Notes: generated by a model from the sequence alone, not told the origin. DNA of 33,985 nt from an uncultured Chloracidobacterium sp. (GCA_937966115.1 CALCKX010000078.1:1-33985); one strand, 5' to 3'. Counted from the stretch's first letter, positions 9,381 to 17,780 are shown. Translations and numbers: made by a program.

Positions 9381-10616
9381 CTAGTTGGCGACGGTTTTTT
9401 CGCCGTGTCGCCCGCGCGCATCGGAAGCCGCGATACGAAAGGTTTGGCCCGGCAGCACGAGAGAGAACCGCCCTTCGCTATCCACCGGAACGGCGCGCCC
9501 GTTGATGCGCACCTCGGCCCCCGGCTCGGTTTCGCCCGAGACATTGTAAATCCCAGCCGCCACTCTGGAGACCTTGACTCTCCCAATGTAAATGGGCGCA
9601 TCGCTTACGCCCGGCTGCCGGGGAACGAACGTCAGGCGAAACTCCTCGCTCCACACGCCGGGCCGCCCGTCGCGAGCCAGCGCCCGCACGCGCCACCAGT
9701 ACGTTCCGCTCTGCGAGTTGACGGTCCAGGTGAATCCGCCGCTATCCGTTTCTTTCTCGAAAATCAGCGCCCGATCGAGAAAGTACTGCGAGTCGGCGAC
9801 TTGCAACTGATACCGGGCAGCATCCGCCACGCCTCCCCAGGCAAAGGATACTGGCAGCGGCTTGCCATATTCCAGCGGAAAAATCCGAGCGTTTTCGGGC
9901 GACGCCAGGCGCGGCGGCGACAGCAGGGCGTATTGCCCCAGCTTCCGGTTCTGCTCATACTCGACGCTTGTGTTGGCGCGAATGCTCTCGGTGATCCCGC
10001 GATCGGTGGCGCTGCGCACTTCCCCGCGCTCGACGTTGACGCGCACGCGCTCGCCGGCCACCGCCACTTCGGCGCTCGTATTCTGCGTCACGCTAAACTT
10101 AACGCTCTTCGAAGCCAGCTCGTTGACATCGTCCGAGGTTCTGACCGTCCCAGTGCTGATGTTGACCGTGCCGCCTTCGACGCGGTTGCGCACCACCTGC
10201 TGATCAGTCTTTGCGTTGACGGCGTTTTCCTGGATGAGAATTGTCGAGTCAGCCTTCATTTTGAGAACGCTGCGGTCAACGTATTGAATGACCGCCGCGC
10301 CGTCAGAGGCCGTGTAAATGACATCGCCAGGCTCGAGCAGGGCGTTGGGCGTGGCTTGCTCCACCTGGTTCGTGCGGGCGCGCTTGATGGAAACGCTGCC
10401 CAGCACCTGCACCAAGCGGGCCGACTGCGCCTCAAGCTCGCCGGCGAGAGCATCCTGATGGCGCTTCCAGAGGTACAACCCGACGGCCGCGCCAATCAGC
10501 AGTAAAAAAATAGCTATCGCCTGGTAAAAGGTTCGCCGCGATATCAAGTACCAATCCAGAAACGGACGCCGAAATTTTGGCGATGCGGCGTTTTTATTGC
10601 CTGGTTGGACGTACAT
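9381..10616 (-). CDS. Membrane-anchored FecR-domain protein with Ig/FN3-like C-terminal domains
   Basis: Unnamed protein of 411 aa. A basic N-terminus and one membrane helix (about 31-50, FYQAIAIFLLLIGAAVGLYL) anchor it, with the rest probably periplasmic. Residues about 68-200 match the FecR-type beta domain (GSVSIKRA, LLEPGDVIYTASDGAAVIQY, FSVTQNTSAEVAVAGERVRV). About 240-330 looks like a fibronectin-III-like sandwich (VSFAWGGVADAARYQLQVADS ... GTYWWRVRA). The end (NVSGETEPGAEVRINGRAV) resembles Ig-like domains of the glucodextranase-B type. It is not a sigma regulator of the FecIR type: there is no ECF sigma gene beside it and the domain mix differs. It lies upstream of mreB on the same strand, 226 bp away. 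A structural or peptidoglycan-associated role is inference. No clear Shine-Dalgarno at the chosen ATG. Confidence 0.8.
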   Translation of the reverse strand: MYVQPGNKNAASPKFRRPFLDWYLISRRTFYQAIAIFLLLIGAAVGLYLWKRHQDALAGELEAQSARLVQVLGSVSIKRARTNQVEQATPNALLEPGDVIYTASDGAAVIQYVDRSVLKMKADSTILIQENAVNAKTDQQVVRNRVEGGTVNISTGTVRTSDDVNELASKSVKFSVTQNTSAEVAVAGERVRVNVERGEVRSATDRGITESIRANTSVEYEQNRKLGQYALLSPPRLASPENARIFPLEYGKPLPVSFAWGGVADAARYQLQVADSQYFLDRALIFEKETDSGGFTWTVNSQSGTYWWRVRALARDGRPGVWSEEFRLTFVPRQPGVSDAPIYIGRVKVSRVAAGIYNVSGETEPGAEVRINGRAVPVDSEGRFSLVLPGQTFRIAASDARGRHGEKTVAN

Positions 10617-10797
10617 TGAACATCACAGCTTGGCTAGCCAAATTGAGCGGAGCTGGAGAACCGCGACTTGAACCGCGCCTGGGATTAGCGCTACAACGCA
10701 GCGAGTTGGTCATAGCACAGATAACTGTGCAAAATCAAAAGGCGCCCGCTGCCGCCTTGCGCGCTCGCGGGCGACCGACATCGGAGTTACTCGCGTC
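10617..10797. promoter_or_regulatory. Divergent intergenic region between the FecR-like gene and pepA
   Basis: 181 bp that must carry both promoters. On the plus strand TTGAAC (10668) and TACAAC (10692) are spaced 18 bp, a weak candidate for pepA. An inverted repeat GCACAG-ATAA-CTGTGC (10715-10730) and a 12-bp palindrome TTGGCTAGCCAA (10630-10641) could be operators, though sites this short occur by chance. GGAG lies 11 nt before the pepA ATG. Confidence 0.35.
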
Positions 10798-12288
10798 ATG
10801 ACATTCACTTGCGGCTGCCGGCCGCTGGACCAAGCAACCGTTAGCACGCTTATCATTCCGGTGTTTGCCGACGAGGCATCCGCCCCCAATGCGCTCGATG
10901 GACTCGCCCCGCCGGCCGACGACCGGATTCGAGCAGTTCTTGGCTCATCTGAAATGAGCGGCAAACCGGGGCAGTCGCTTTCCCTGCGCCTTCCGGTCGG
11001 CGCGGGCATTGGGCGCGTGATCCTGGTCGGCGTCGGCGCAGCCGAAAAGCTGACCACCCAGACGGTTCGCGAAGCCGTCGCGGCGGCCATTCGGAGCGCT
11101 GGGCCCGATGGCGCGCCCCAGGTTGGTATTGTCCTGCGCTCTGGCTCGCTCGCGCCGGCGGACTTTGCCCAGGCAGCCGTCATTGGCGCGCATCTCGCGA
11201 CCTTTGCCACGGATAGCTACCGCTCGGAAGACGCCAGGCCCATTCGCGTCGAGACGCTCGACTTTCTGACCGCGACCCCCGACGACCGGCGGCTCGACGA
11301 GGCGATTCGTCGCGGAAGCGTCATTGGGGAGTCCATCAACTTCGCTCGCTTCCTGGTCAATGAGCCGGGCAACCGACTGACGCCGACTGATCTCGCCCAC
11401 CATGCGCAGGAAATGGCGAATGAGGTCGGGCTTCAGACTGAAATCCTCAACGAGGACAAAATGCGCGACTTGGGGATGGGCGCCTTGCTGGCGGTCGCGC
11501 GCGGGTCGGCTGAAGAGCCGCGCCTGATTACGGCGCGCTACGCGGCAGCCAAAAGCGGCGGCGAGACCATCGCCCTGATTGGCAAGGGGATTACGTTCGA
11601 CACCGGCGGCATCTCGCTCAAGCCGGCCGAGAACATGGAAAAGATGAAATACGACATGGCCGGCGGCGCGGCGGTCTTGGGCGCGATGCGCGCCATCGCC
11701 CAGCTCAAGCCAAGCGTCAACGTCATCGGCATCGTGCCCAGTTGCGAAAACATGCCGTCCGGCAAAGCGACCCGTCCCGGCGATGTCGTCCGCTCGATGC
11801 TCGGCAAGACGATTGAGGTCGTCAACACCGACGCCGAAGGGCGGCTCATCCTGTGTGACGCCATCGCCTACGCCCGGCAGCTTGGGGCAACCTGCCTGAT
11901 CGATCTGGCCACGCTGACCGGGGCCATCGCGATTGCGCTGGGGCTGCGCTACGCCGGCTTGTTCAGCCATCATCCCGCTTTGGTCGCGGACTTGCAGGCC
12001 GCAGCCCGCGCCGCCGACGAGCGCATCTGGCCGATGCCGCTGGATATCGAGTATCGGGAGCTTATCAAGAGCGACATCGCGGACATCAAGAACGTCGGCG
12101 GCAAGTACGGCGGCAGCATCGCGGCGGCCTGGTTTCTGCGCGAGTTTGCCGGCGACATTCCCTGGGCGCACCTCGACATTGCCAATGTCGCCTGGAACAC
12201 CGAGAACAAGCCCTACCTGCCCAAGGGCCCGACCGGCTTCGGCGTGGCCACGCTGGCGGAATTCGTCCTGGCGCGCGCCCGACGATAG
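10798..12288 (+). CDS. pepA: Leucyl aminopeptidase (M17 family)
   Basis: Cytosolic two-metal aminopeptidase that removes N-terminal residues in peptide turnover; members form hexamers. 496 aa, normal length. The N-terminal macro-like domain spans about 1-165. The catalytic domain carries the metal and substrate ligands in IGKGITFDTGGISLKP, YDMAGGAA and the hallmark NTDAEGRL, plus AHLDIANVAW near the end. The ATG at 10798 is preceded by GGAG. It is transcribed alone on the plus strand, and its TAG stop directly abuts the stop of the converging ThiF-type gene. Some PepA proteins also bind DNA; nothing here supports or excludes that. Confidence 0.96.
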   Translation: MTFTCGCRPLDQATVSTLIIPVFADEASAPNALDGLAPPADDRIRAVLGSSEMSGKPGQSLSLRLPVGAGIGRVILVGVGAAEKLTTQTVREAVAAAIRSAGPDGAPQVGIVLRSGSLAPADFAQAAVIGAHLATFATDSYRSEDARPIRVETLDFLTATPDDRRLDEAIRRGSVIGESINFARFLVNEPGNRLTPTDLAHHAQEMANEVGLQTEILNEDKMRDLGMGALLAVARGSAEEPRLITARYAAAKSGGETIALIGKGITFDTGGISLKPAENMEKMKYDMAGGAAVLGAMRAIAQLKPSVNVIGIVPSCENMPSGKATRPGDVVRSMLGKTIEVVNTDAEGRLILCDAIAYARQLGATCLIDLATLTGAIAIALGLRYAGLFSHHPALVADLQAAARAADERIWPMPLDIEYRELIKSDIADIKNVGGKYGGSIAAAWFLREFAGDIPWAHLDIANVAWNTENKPYLPKGPTGFGVATLAEFVLARARR

Positions 12289-13323
12289 CTACAGCCCGAA
12301 ATATTTCGCGTAAAACGACCGCGCCTCGGCAAGGCTGGAGGTTCCCTTGATGATGGCGCGGCCGTCCCGAAACAGAGTGGCGTCCAATCCATCGGCGGCG
12401 AAGATGAGCAAGTCGGCGTTGTAGCGCGTCGCTCCCGCGCGCGCCAAGCGCTCAGCCAGGGGCGCGAAATCAAGCGTCAATCCGCTCGCTTGCGCGGGCC
12501 GGATCTGGACGGCTTGGCGTCCGCACAGGGCGGCGGCGAACGAAGCGCGCTCGGCCGCGAGAAATTCAAACCGCCGCAACTGACAGCAGGGACAGTCCGG
12601 GCGGCGACGCTCGGCCGGCAGGGCGAGCGTCGCCTGCTGCCCCGTCCAGACATCCATTTGCCATAAATTGCGGCGACACAGCGCCGCCTGGCCCGTGAGC
12701 AGCTTCAGGGCTTCAGCCGCCTGCGCTGCCGCGACGGTCAGGATAATGGGCAAAATCACGCCGGCCGTCTCGCAGGTCGGCGCGCCGGTCGCGTCAGGCG
12801 GCTCCTCGAAGACGCACCGCAGGCAGGGGGTTTCGCCCGGCAAAACGGTCATGGTCGCGCCGTGACCGCCGACGGCCGCCCCGTAAATCCAAGGCTTACC
12901 GCGCTTGACGCAGGCATCATTGAGCAGGTAGCGCGTCTCGAAGTTGTCTGTGGCGTCAAGGACGACATCGGCCGCCTCGACCAGCGGCTCCACCGTATCC
13001 GGCGACACATCCGCAATGACGCCCTCAATCCGGGCAGCGGTGTTAATCGCCCGCAAGCGCGCCTCGGCGGCGCGGGCCTTGGGCCGGCGCTCGCGGGCGT
13101 CGGCTTCATCGAACAAAATCTGGCGGTTGAGGTTCGACCACTCGACGAAATCCCGGTCCACGACGCGCACGGTTCCGACGCCGGCCCGAACGAGCATATC
13201 CGCCAACGCGCAGCCCAGCGCCCCGCAGCCCGCCACGAGCGCGCGCCCCTGCGCCAGCCGCGCCTGCCCTTCGGGGCCGATGCCGGCAAACAGCTCCTGC
13301 CGGGAGTAGCGTCCGTTCGCCAT
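12289..13323 (-). CDS. ThiF/MoeB/HesA-family E1-like adenylyltransferase
   Basis: E1-like enzyme that adenylates the C-terminal Gly of a ubiquitin-like sulfur carrier (ThiS or MoaD type) for thiamine, molybdopterin or related sulfur transfer. 344 aa. Rossmann nucleotide motif GCGALG (about 32-37), DRDFVEWSNLNRQ, DATDNFETR, and zinc cysteines CLRC plus CPCC are present. A Cys in APTCETAGV occupies the region of the catalytic Cys loop. The last ~90 residues (ending FRDGRAIIKGTSSLAEARSFYAKYFG) form a small C-terminal domain found in several bacterial ThiF-like proteins, not the rhodanese domain of longer MoeB relatives. The partner carrier is not in the window, so ThiF versus MoeB is undecided. 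It follows the enoyl-CoA hydratase-like gene by 11 bp. Confidence 0.88.
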   Translation of the reverse strand: MANGRYSRQELFAGIGPEGQARLAQGRALVAGCGALGCALADMLVRAGVGTVRVVDRDFVEWSNLNRQILFDEADARERRPKARAAEARLRAINTAARIEGVIADVSPDTVEPLVEAADVVLDATDNFETRYLLNDACVKRGKPWIYGAAVGGHGATMTVLPGETPCLRCVFEEPPDATGAPTCETAGVILPIILTVAAAQAAEALKLLTGQAALCRRNLWQMDVWTGQQATLALPAERRRPDCPCCQLRRFEFLAAERASFAAALCGRQAVQIRPAQASGLTLDFAPLAERLARAGATRYNADLLIFAADGLDATLFRDGRAIIKGTSSLAEARSFYAKYFGL

Positions 13324-13334
13324 GCCGGTTGGCG

Positions 13335-14105
13335 TCAGGCCTTGGCGAGAAACTTGGCGACGCCAGCGCGGCAGTCAGCCGTATGCCGGGCGATGACATT
13401 GACATCCGCCCCGCTGCGCAGCGCCGCCTCGAAGCTCAGTCCATCCATGTGGTAGAGCAGCCGCTTCGTCAGATGCATCGCCGAGCCGCTTCGCGCCGCC
13501 AGCTTCGCCACGTACGCGGCGAATTCCGCCTCGAACGCCTCATCCGGCAGGACTCGGCTGACCAGGCCCCAGTCATGGGCTCGCTGCGCCGAGATAATCT
13601 CCCCGGTCAGCGCCCATTCGAGCGCGCGCTTCTCGCTGAGGTTGCGGCGCAGAATCGCCATGACCATCGCCGGCACGAAGCCAATGTTGACTTCCGGGTA
13701 GCCGAACTGCGCGGAAGCCTCCGCCACAATCAGGTCGCAGGCCGAAGCCAAGCCGCACCCTCCGGCGAGCGCCCGCCCGCGAACCCGCGCCACAATCGGC
13801 TTGGGACAATCGCGCATGGCTAGAAACAAATGAACCAAGGCTTCGGCGTCGGACAGGTGATGCATGACATCCTGCTCGGCCATGGCTTCGAGCGCCGCCA
13901 AGTCGGCCCCGGCGCAGAAGTCCTTGCCCGCGCCAGCGATGACGATGACGCGTGCGGCGGCATCCTGGGTCGCCGCTTGGATGGCGGCGCGCAGCCCCTG
14001 CAACGCGCCTGCGTCGAGCGCGTTGCGCTTGTCAGGGCGGTTGAGCGTAGCGGTGGCGATGCCGTCGCTCACTTCATACAGGACGGCGTTCGGCGTTTTA
14101 TCCAT
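13335..14105 (-). CDS. Enoyl-CoA hydratase/isomerase family (crotonase fold) protein
   Basis: Crotonase-fold enzyme of 256 aa acting on an acyl-CoA, probably in fatty-acid or branched-chain amino-acid breakdown. The oxyanion-hole segments KDFCAGADL and GRALAGGCGLASACDL are present. Of the two catalytic glutamates of classical hydratase, the second is kept (FGYPEVNIGF) but the first, in GCELA, is Gly here (GCGLA). Members with Gly at this site include LiuC-like 3-methylglutaconyl-CoA hydratases, and FVPAMV after the second Glu also fits that group. The exact substrate is therefore open. It is the first gene of a pair with the ThiF-like gene and divergent from the M61 peptidase. Confidence 0.88.
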   Translation of the reverse strand: MDKTPNAVLYEVSDGIATATLNRPDKRNALDAGALQGLRAAIQAATQDAAARVIVIAGAGKDFCAGADLAALEAMAEQDVMHHLSDAEALVHLFLAMRDCPKPIVARVRGRALAGGCGLASACDLIVAEASAQFGYPEVNIGFVPAMVMAILRRNLSEKRALEWALTGEIISAQRAHDWGLVSRVLPDEAFEAEFAAYVAKLAARSGSAMHLTKRLLYHMDGLSFEAALRSGADVNVIARHTADCRAGVAKFLAKA

Positions 14106-14242
14106 TGTCAGGCTTCGAGCCGCGACCTGCGCCGCGGCCCGCTCGTCTCCTCTGGCAGGTCTCGCTGTCGGCTGGGACGGCGTTCCGCTAGAGTACTCGC
14201 ATCACGATGGTCTTCCAACTTCTTCACGGCGGTTTTCACGCA

Positions 14243-16291
14243 ATGCCAAACTCGCTCTCCCCGCGTCACGCCGGGCGACGCCGCTGGCTCGCGCGGCTCG
14301 GCTTCCTCTGGCTGTTCGCCCTTTCGCTTTCCGGGCGCGCTCAAACGCCCCCATCGGCGATTGATTACGTCCTGACGCCCCAAGCGCCTAACTCGCACCT
14401 CATCGCCGTCACCATCCGCTACGCGCCGACGGAGCCGGTCAGTCAGATTGACTTCGCGCTTCCGGCCTGGCGACCCGGGCGCTACCAGATTCAGAACTAT
14501 GCGCGTAACATCCGCGACTTCAGGGCGACCGACCAAGCCGGACAGCCGCTGCGGTGGGAAAAAACGGACAAATCCACGTGGCGGGTCGAGCGCGGCGCGG
14601 CGAAGGAAGCGCGCGTGTCTTATGCCTACTACGCCAACACGCTTGACGCCGGCTCGACGCTTTGGAACGACGAAGAGCTGTATTGGAACGGAACGAATCT
14701 GCTGATGTACGTCGTCGGCCACCAGACGCTTCCGGCGCGGCTTTCGCTGGCGCTGCCTTCGGATTGGAAATGCGCCTATCCCCTCAAAAAGGTCGGCGAG
14801 CCGTTCGTCTATGAAGCGCCCGACTATGACACGCTGGCCGACGCGCCCGGCATCGCCAGCCCGACGCTGGAAGCGGCTCGGTTCGACCACGCCGGGACGA
14901 CGTACCATCTCGCTTTTCAAGGACCGGTCAGCTTGCCGCTGCAAGAAGTGGCGGAGCAAACGCGACGCATCGTCGCCGAGACAGTGGCGATGTTTGGCGG
15001 CGTAGCGCCGTTTAGCGACTATTGGTTTCTTTACCACTCAACGCCGGGCGGGCGCTTCCATGGCGTCGAGCATTTGAACTCCACCAGCATTACCGTTCCG
15101 TCGAATGTCTTCGAGGACCGGCCGCAACGGTTCTATTCGATTACAGCGCATGAGTTTTTTCATGCCTGGAATGTCAAGCGCATTCGCCCCCAGGCACTCG
15201 GTCCATTCGACTACAGCCGGGAGGTCTATACGCGCAATCTGTGGGTCGCCGAAGGCGTGACGAGCTACTACGATGATCTGATTTGTCGGCGGGCGGGCGT
15301 TATGTCGGTTGAGGATTACCTGCGCTCGCTGGCGACAACCATCGCCGCTCACCAGCGGACGCCCGGGCGACTGCTCACGCCGGTCACGGCGGCCAGCTTC
15401 GACGCCTGGCTCCTGCCGGACGACAGCAATGTTCGAGTGGATTTTTACACCAAGGGCGCGCTGGTGGCGCTGCTGCTCGATCTGGATATCCGAGGGCGAA
15501 CCGACGGCGCAAAATCCCTCGATGACGCCATGCGGTGGCTTTACGCGACCTATGCCGAGCGTGGTCAGGGCTATCCCGAAAATGGCATGCAGCTCGCGGT
15601 CGAGGCGGTGACCGGGGCGAGCTACGCAGACTTCTTCGCGCAGTACGTGGACGGCACGGCGGAGTTGCCCTACGGCGAGCGCCTGGCGGCCGTCGGGCTT
15701 GAGCTGATTGAGTCGCGGCCGCCAAAACAGCCGAAAGCGTCGCTGGGCATCGAGCTTGCGGGCGATGAAAGGCAAACGGTGATCGCCAACGTGTTCCCCA
15801 ACGAAGCGGGCTTCCAGGCGGGGCTAGACCGCGGGGATATTTTGGTGGCGATTGACGGCGAGCAGGCCAATACGGCGACCGTGCCGGAGCTGTTGCGGAA
15901 GCGGCAGCCTGGCGAAGTCGTCAAGGTGCTGGCGTTTCGGCGCGGCAAGTTGCGCGAGATGACGCTGACGCTGCAAAAGGAAACCCGAACGGACTTTCAG
16001 CTGCGCCCCGTGTCATCCCCAAGCGCGATCCAAGCCAAGCTTTACCAAGCTTGGCTTGGATCGCCTCTCGGTCGCTCGCAAGGAACCTTGCCTGTCAGAC
16101 CAGCCCCGGCGCATCTTCGCGCCGCGCGCCCAGCGCCGTCCGAAGCGCCCGGCGCGGCGCTCAAAGGCGCGTTGTCGCGGCGGCGCGCGGGTTATTCGGG
16201 TTATTTCAGCGATAGCCCAGCCAGTCGCTTTAGAATTGACTCGCCATCCACAGGCGGATACGCCAAGGCGCCAAAGGCGTCCGCGACGTAG
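14243..16291 (+). CDS. M61-family metallopeptidase with PDZ domain, exported
   Basis: Zinc peptidase of the M61 (glycyl aminopeptidase) family. I prefer the ATG at 14243 because MPNSLSPRHAGRRRWLARLGFLWLFALSLSGRAQ makes a good signal peptide; the longer ORF begins at 14207. The N-terminal M61 domain is followed by the zinc motif HEFFHAWNVKRIRP with downstream Glu in WVAEGVTSYYDD. A PDZ domain near 540-620 includes ANVFPNEAGFQAGLDRGDILVAIDG. The family normally ends near KLYQAWLG, seen here close to codon 620. This ORF runs about 75 codons further as an Ala/Arg/Pro-rich tail that overlaps the end of the opposing aldo/keto reductase by 91 bp. The tail may reflect a lost stop codon. Likely periplasmic or surface-exposed. 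Confidence 0.92.
   Translation: MPNSLSPRHAGRRRWLARLGFLWLFALSLSGRAQTPPSAIDYVLTPQAPNSHLIAVTIRYAPTEPVSQIDFALPAWRPGRYQIQNYARNIRDFRATDQAGQPLRWEKTDKSTWRVERGAAKEARVSYAYYANTLDAGSTLWNDEELYWNGTNLLMYVVGHQTLPARLSLALPSDWKCAYPLKKVGEPFVYEAPDYDTLADAPGIASPTLEAARFDHAGTTYHLAFQGPVSLPLQEVAEQTRRIVAETVAMFGGVAPFSDYWFLYHSTPGGRFHGVEHLNSTSITVPSNVFEDRPQRFYSITAHEFFHAWNVKRIRPQALGPFDYSREVYTRNLWVAEGVTSYYDDLICRRAGVMSVEDYLRSLATTIAAHQRTPGRLLTPVTAASFDAWLLPDDSNVRVDFYTKGALVALLLDLDIRGRTDGAKSLDDAMRWLYATYAERGQGYPENGMQLAVEAVTGASYADFFAQYVDGTAELPYGERLAAVGLELIESRPPKQPKASLGIELAGDERQTVIANVFPNEAGFQAGLDRGDILVAIDGEQANTATVPELLRKRQPGEVVKVLAFRRGKLREMTLTLQKETRTDFQLRPVSSPSAIQAKLYQAWLGSPLGRSQGTLPVRPAPAHLRAARPAPSEAPGAALKGALSRRRAGYSGYFSDSPASRFRIDSPSTGGYAKAPKASAT
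16025..16064. repeat. 18-bp perfect inverted repeat with 4-nt loop inside the M61 gene
   Basis: Arm GCGATCCAAGCCAAGCTT (16025-16042), loop TACC, then the exact reverse complement (16047-16064). It encodes AIQAKLYQAWLGS, the conserved C-terminal motif of the M61 protein. A second smaller inverted repeat GCAAGG-AA-CCTTGC follows at 16078-16091. There is no T-run, so a classical terminator is unlikely. Confidence 0.95.
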
Positions 16292-17625
16292 CGCGGCTGA
16301 CGCATGCCGACGAGCGTGCAACTCAGGCTGGGCAAGCTCCGCAGCGTGTTGATTGCCATTTGGCTCAAGGACTGTCGCTCATCCGCATAGCCAGCGGTCG
16401 CCAGCCGCCCCCGGGCGGCGTCGGATTCGCGCTGCGACTGCGCAGCGGCAAAGCCGGCGACGGCCTGTAACGCCTCGTTTGCCAGATGAATGAAACGGTC
16501 GCGCCAGGATTCGAAAGCGTCCTCCTGATGGGGCGGCGGCGCTAGCTGGCTCAACCACTGCCGCAGCGGCAAGATGACGAGCCGATAGGCGTTTTGCTCC
16601 CAGACGAGCGCTGAAGCGAGGCGCGGGGCAAGCTGTAGCAGCCACTTCGCCAAGCCTTCATCCGCCATCAGCGGGAGCGCGAAATCAGTCGCTAGCGTCG
16701 CCTCGTGCTCGCTCAGCGGCAACAGGGCGAGCGTCAGCGCCTCCAGCGACGCGGGCGCGTTCTGGGATGTGAAATCGGCTAGCCGAGCCATTTGTCGTCC
16801 GGTGAAAGCGTTGAGCGGGCGATTGGCAAGCGCGCCAATCCCCTTCGCCGCGCAAAAAGCCAGCGGCGTCAGCCCAGCGTTGTTGATTTCCGTGACAGCT
16901 CCGGTTTCAAACAGGTTGAGCGGAAACTGAACGACTTTGAAGCGGTGATCGGGCGCAATGGATTCAGCCTGTGCCAGACAGCGAGCCAGGCTGACATGCG
17001 TCGGGTCACTCGCCGGCAACGGGAAGTTGTTGGATGAAATGCCATAGAAACGGATGGTTCCGGCGGCGACCTGCGTTTCAAGAAAGGCGAAAGCTTCGCG
17101 GATGCGCCGGTAGAATTCATTGTGATCCGCGGCGGTGACGCCGCGCTTTTCACAAGCGTTGAGGAAATACTCCGGATTGTGCAGCAAGAAGACGTCCAGG
17201 GTGGCCAGCCCCATGCGCTTGCGGCTTCGCTCGATCTGGGTCGCTAGGAATTCCGGGTGGATGCAGTGCCAAAGACCAGGCCCATACTTGACAACCTCAG
17301 GAAAGTTCCGACGCTGCGCCAAGCGCAGATTATCGCCCTGAATGTAGCCGCCTTTTGTCACAACGATGATGGAGGCGCGGTCAACATCCCGCAAAATCCG
17401 TCCGACCGCTCGCTCAGCGCCGCCGTCGGTATAGTTGGCGCTCGTGTCAATCAGATTGCCCCCCCGCGCCAGATAGTCCCGCAACGCGGCTTCATGCGCC
17501 GGGTCATCCTCTTCAACGCGGTAACAGCCAAAGCCTAGCGGATGAGACCATAGGCCGGTTTGGCCGAGCGGCTTGAAATTGGGGCGCTCCGCGCCCTGCG
17601 CGAACCCTTCGATGTAGCTTGTCAT
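16201..17625 (-). CDS. Aldo/keto reductase family protein, extended form
   Basis: NAD(P)H-dependent oxidoreductase of the AKR (TIM-barrel) superfamily. The catalytic tetrad is visible: D60 and Y65 in DTSANYTDGG, K91 in VVTKGG, H149 in FLLHNPEYF. GISSNNF and VVQFPLN follow the usual barrel order. At 474 aa it is much longer than the common ~320. The extra part is a helical, Leu/Ala-rich region (about 290-420) before the C-terminal segment LPSLSCTLVGMRQPRYV, which corresponds to the usual cofactor-binding end. So the extension is an insertion before the last barrel elements, not a tail. Similar long AKRs occur in some bacteria and plants; substrate unknown. Transcribed alone, convergent with the M61 gene and downstream of the pil operon terminator. 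Confidence 0.88.
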   Translation of the reverse strand: MTSYIEGFAQGAERPNFKPLGQTGLWSHPLGFGCYRVEEDDPAHEAALRDYLARGGNLIDTSANYTDGGAERAVGRILRDVDRASIIVVTKGGYIQGDNLRLAQRRNFPEVVKYGPGLWHCIHPEFLATQIERSRKRMGLATLDVFLLHNPEYFLNACEKRGVTAADHNEFYRRIREAFAFLETQVAAGTIRFYGISSNNFPLPASDPTHVSLARCLAQAESIAPDHRFKVVQFPLNLFETGAVTEINNAGLTPLAFCAAKGIGALANRPLNAFTGRQMARLADFTSQNAPASLEALTLALLPLSEHEATLATDFALPLMADEGLAKWLLQLAPRLASALVWEQNAYRLVILPLRQWLSQLAPPPHQEDAFESWRDRFIHLANEALQAVAGFAAAQSQRESDAARGRLATAGYADERQSLSQMAINTLRSLPSLSCTLVGMRQPRYVADAFGALAYPPVDGESILKRLAGLSLK

Positions 17626-17780
17626 GCCTTGTAGCTCGTTATGTCTTGGCGCGCTTTCCGCGGGAGATACGGCGGCTCAGGGAAGACGCGCTTGGGGGAG
17701 ACACGCCCATCCTTGCCCCACCTGCCAACCGCTACGCCGCTGCGAAAGACGGACTCGCCATGCCTATTTGGCGCGGAAAC

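Noticed and set aside
9276-10505. 409-aa plus-strand ORF opposite the FecR-like gene
   Set aside because: Antisense frame; the minus-strand protein has a clear membrane helix and domains while this one has none.
10630-10641. 12-bp palindrome TTGGCTAGCCAA
   Set aside because: Several perfect 12-bp palindromes are expected by chance in 34 kb; noted only within the intergenic feature.
10945-12171. 408-aa minus-strand ORF opposite pepA
   Set aside because: pepA is certain from its motifs; this is its antisense shadow.
14108-15037. 309-aa and 245-aa (15038-15775) minus-strand ORFs opposite the M61 gene
   Set aside because: Shadow frames; the M61 zinc motif and PDZ domain lie on the plus strand.
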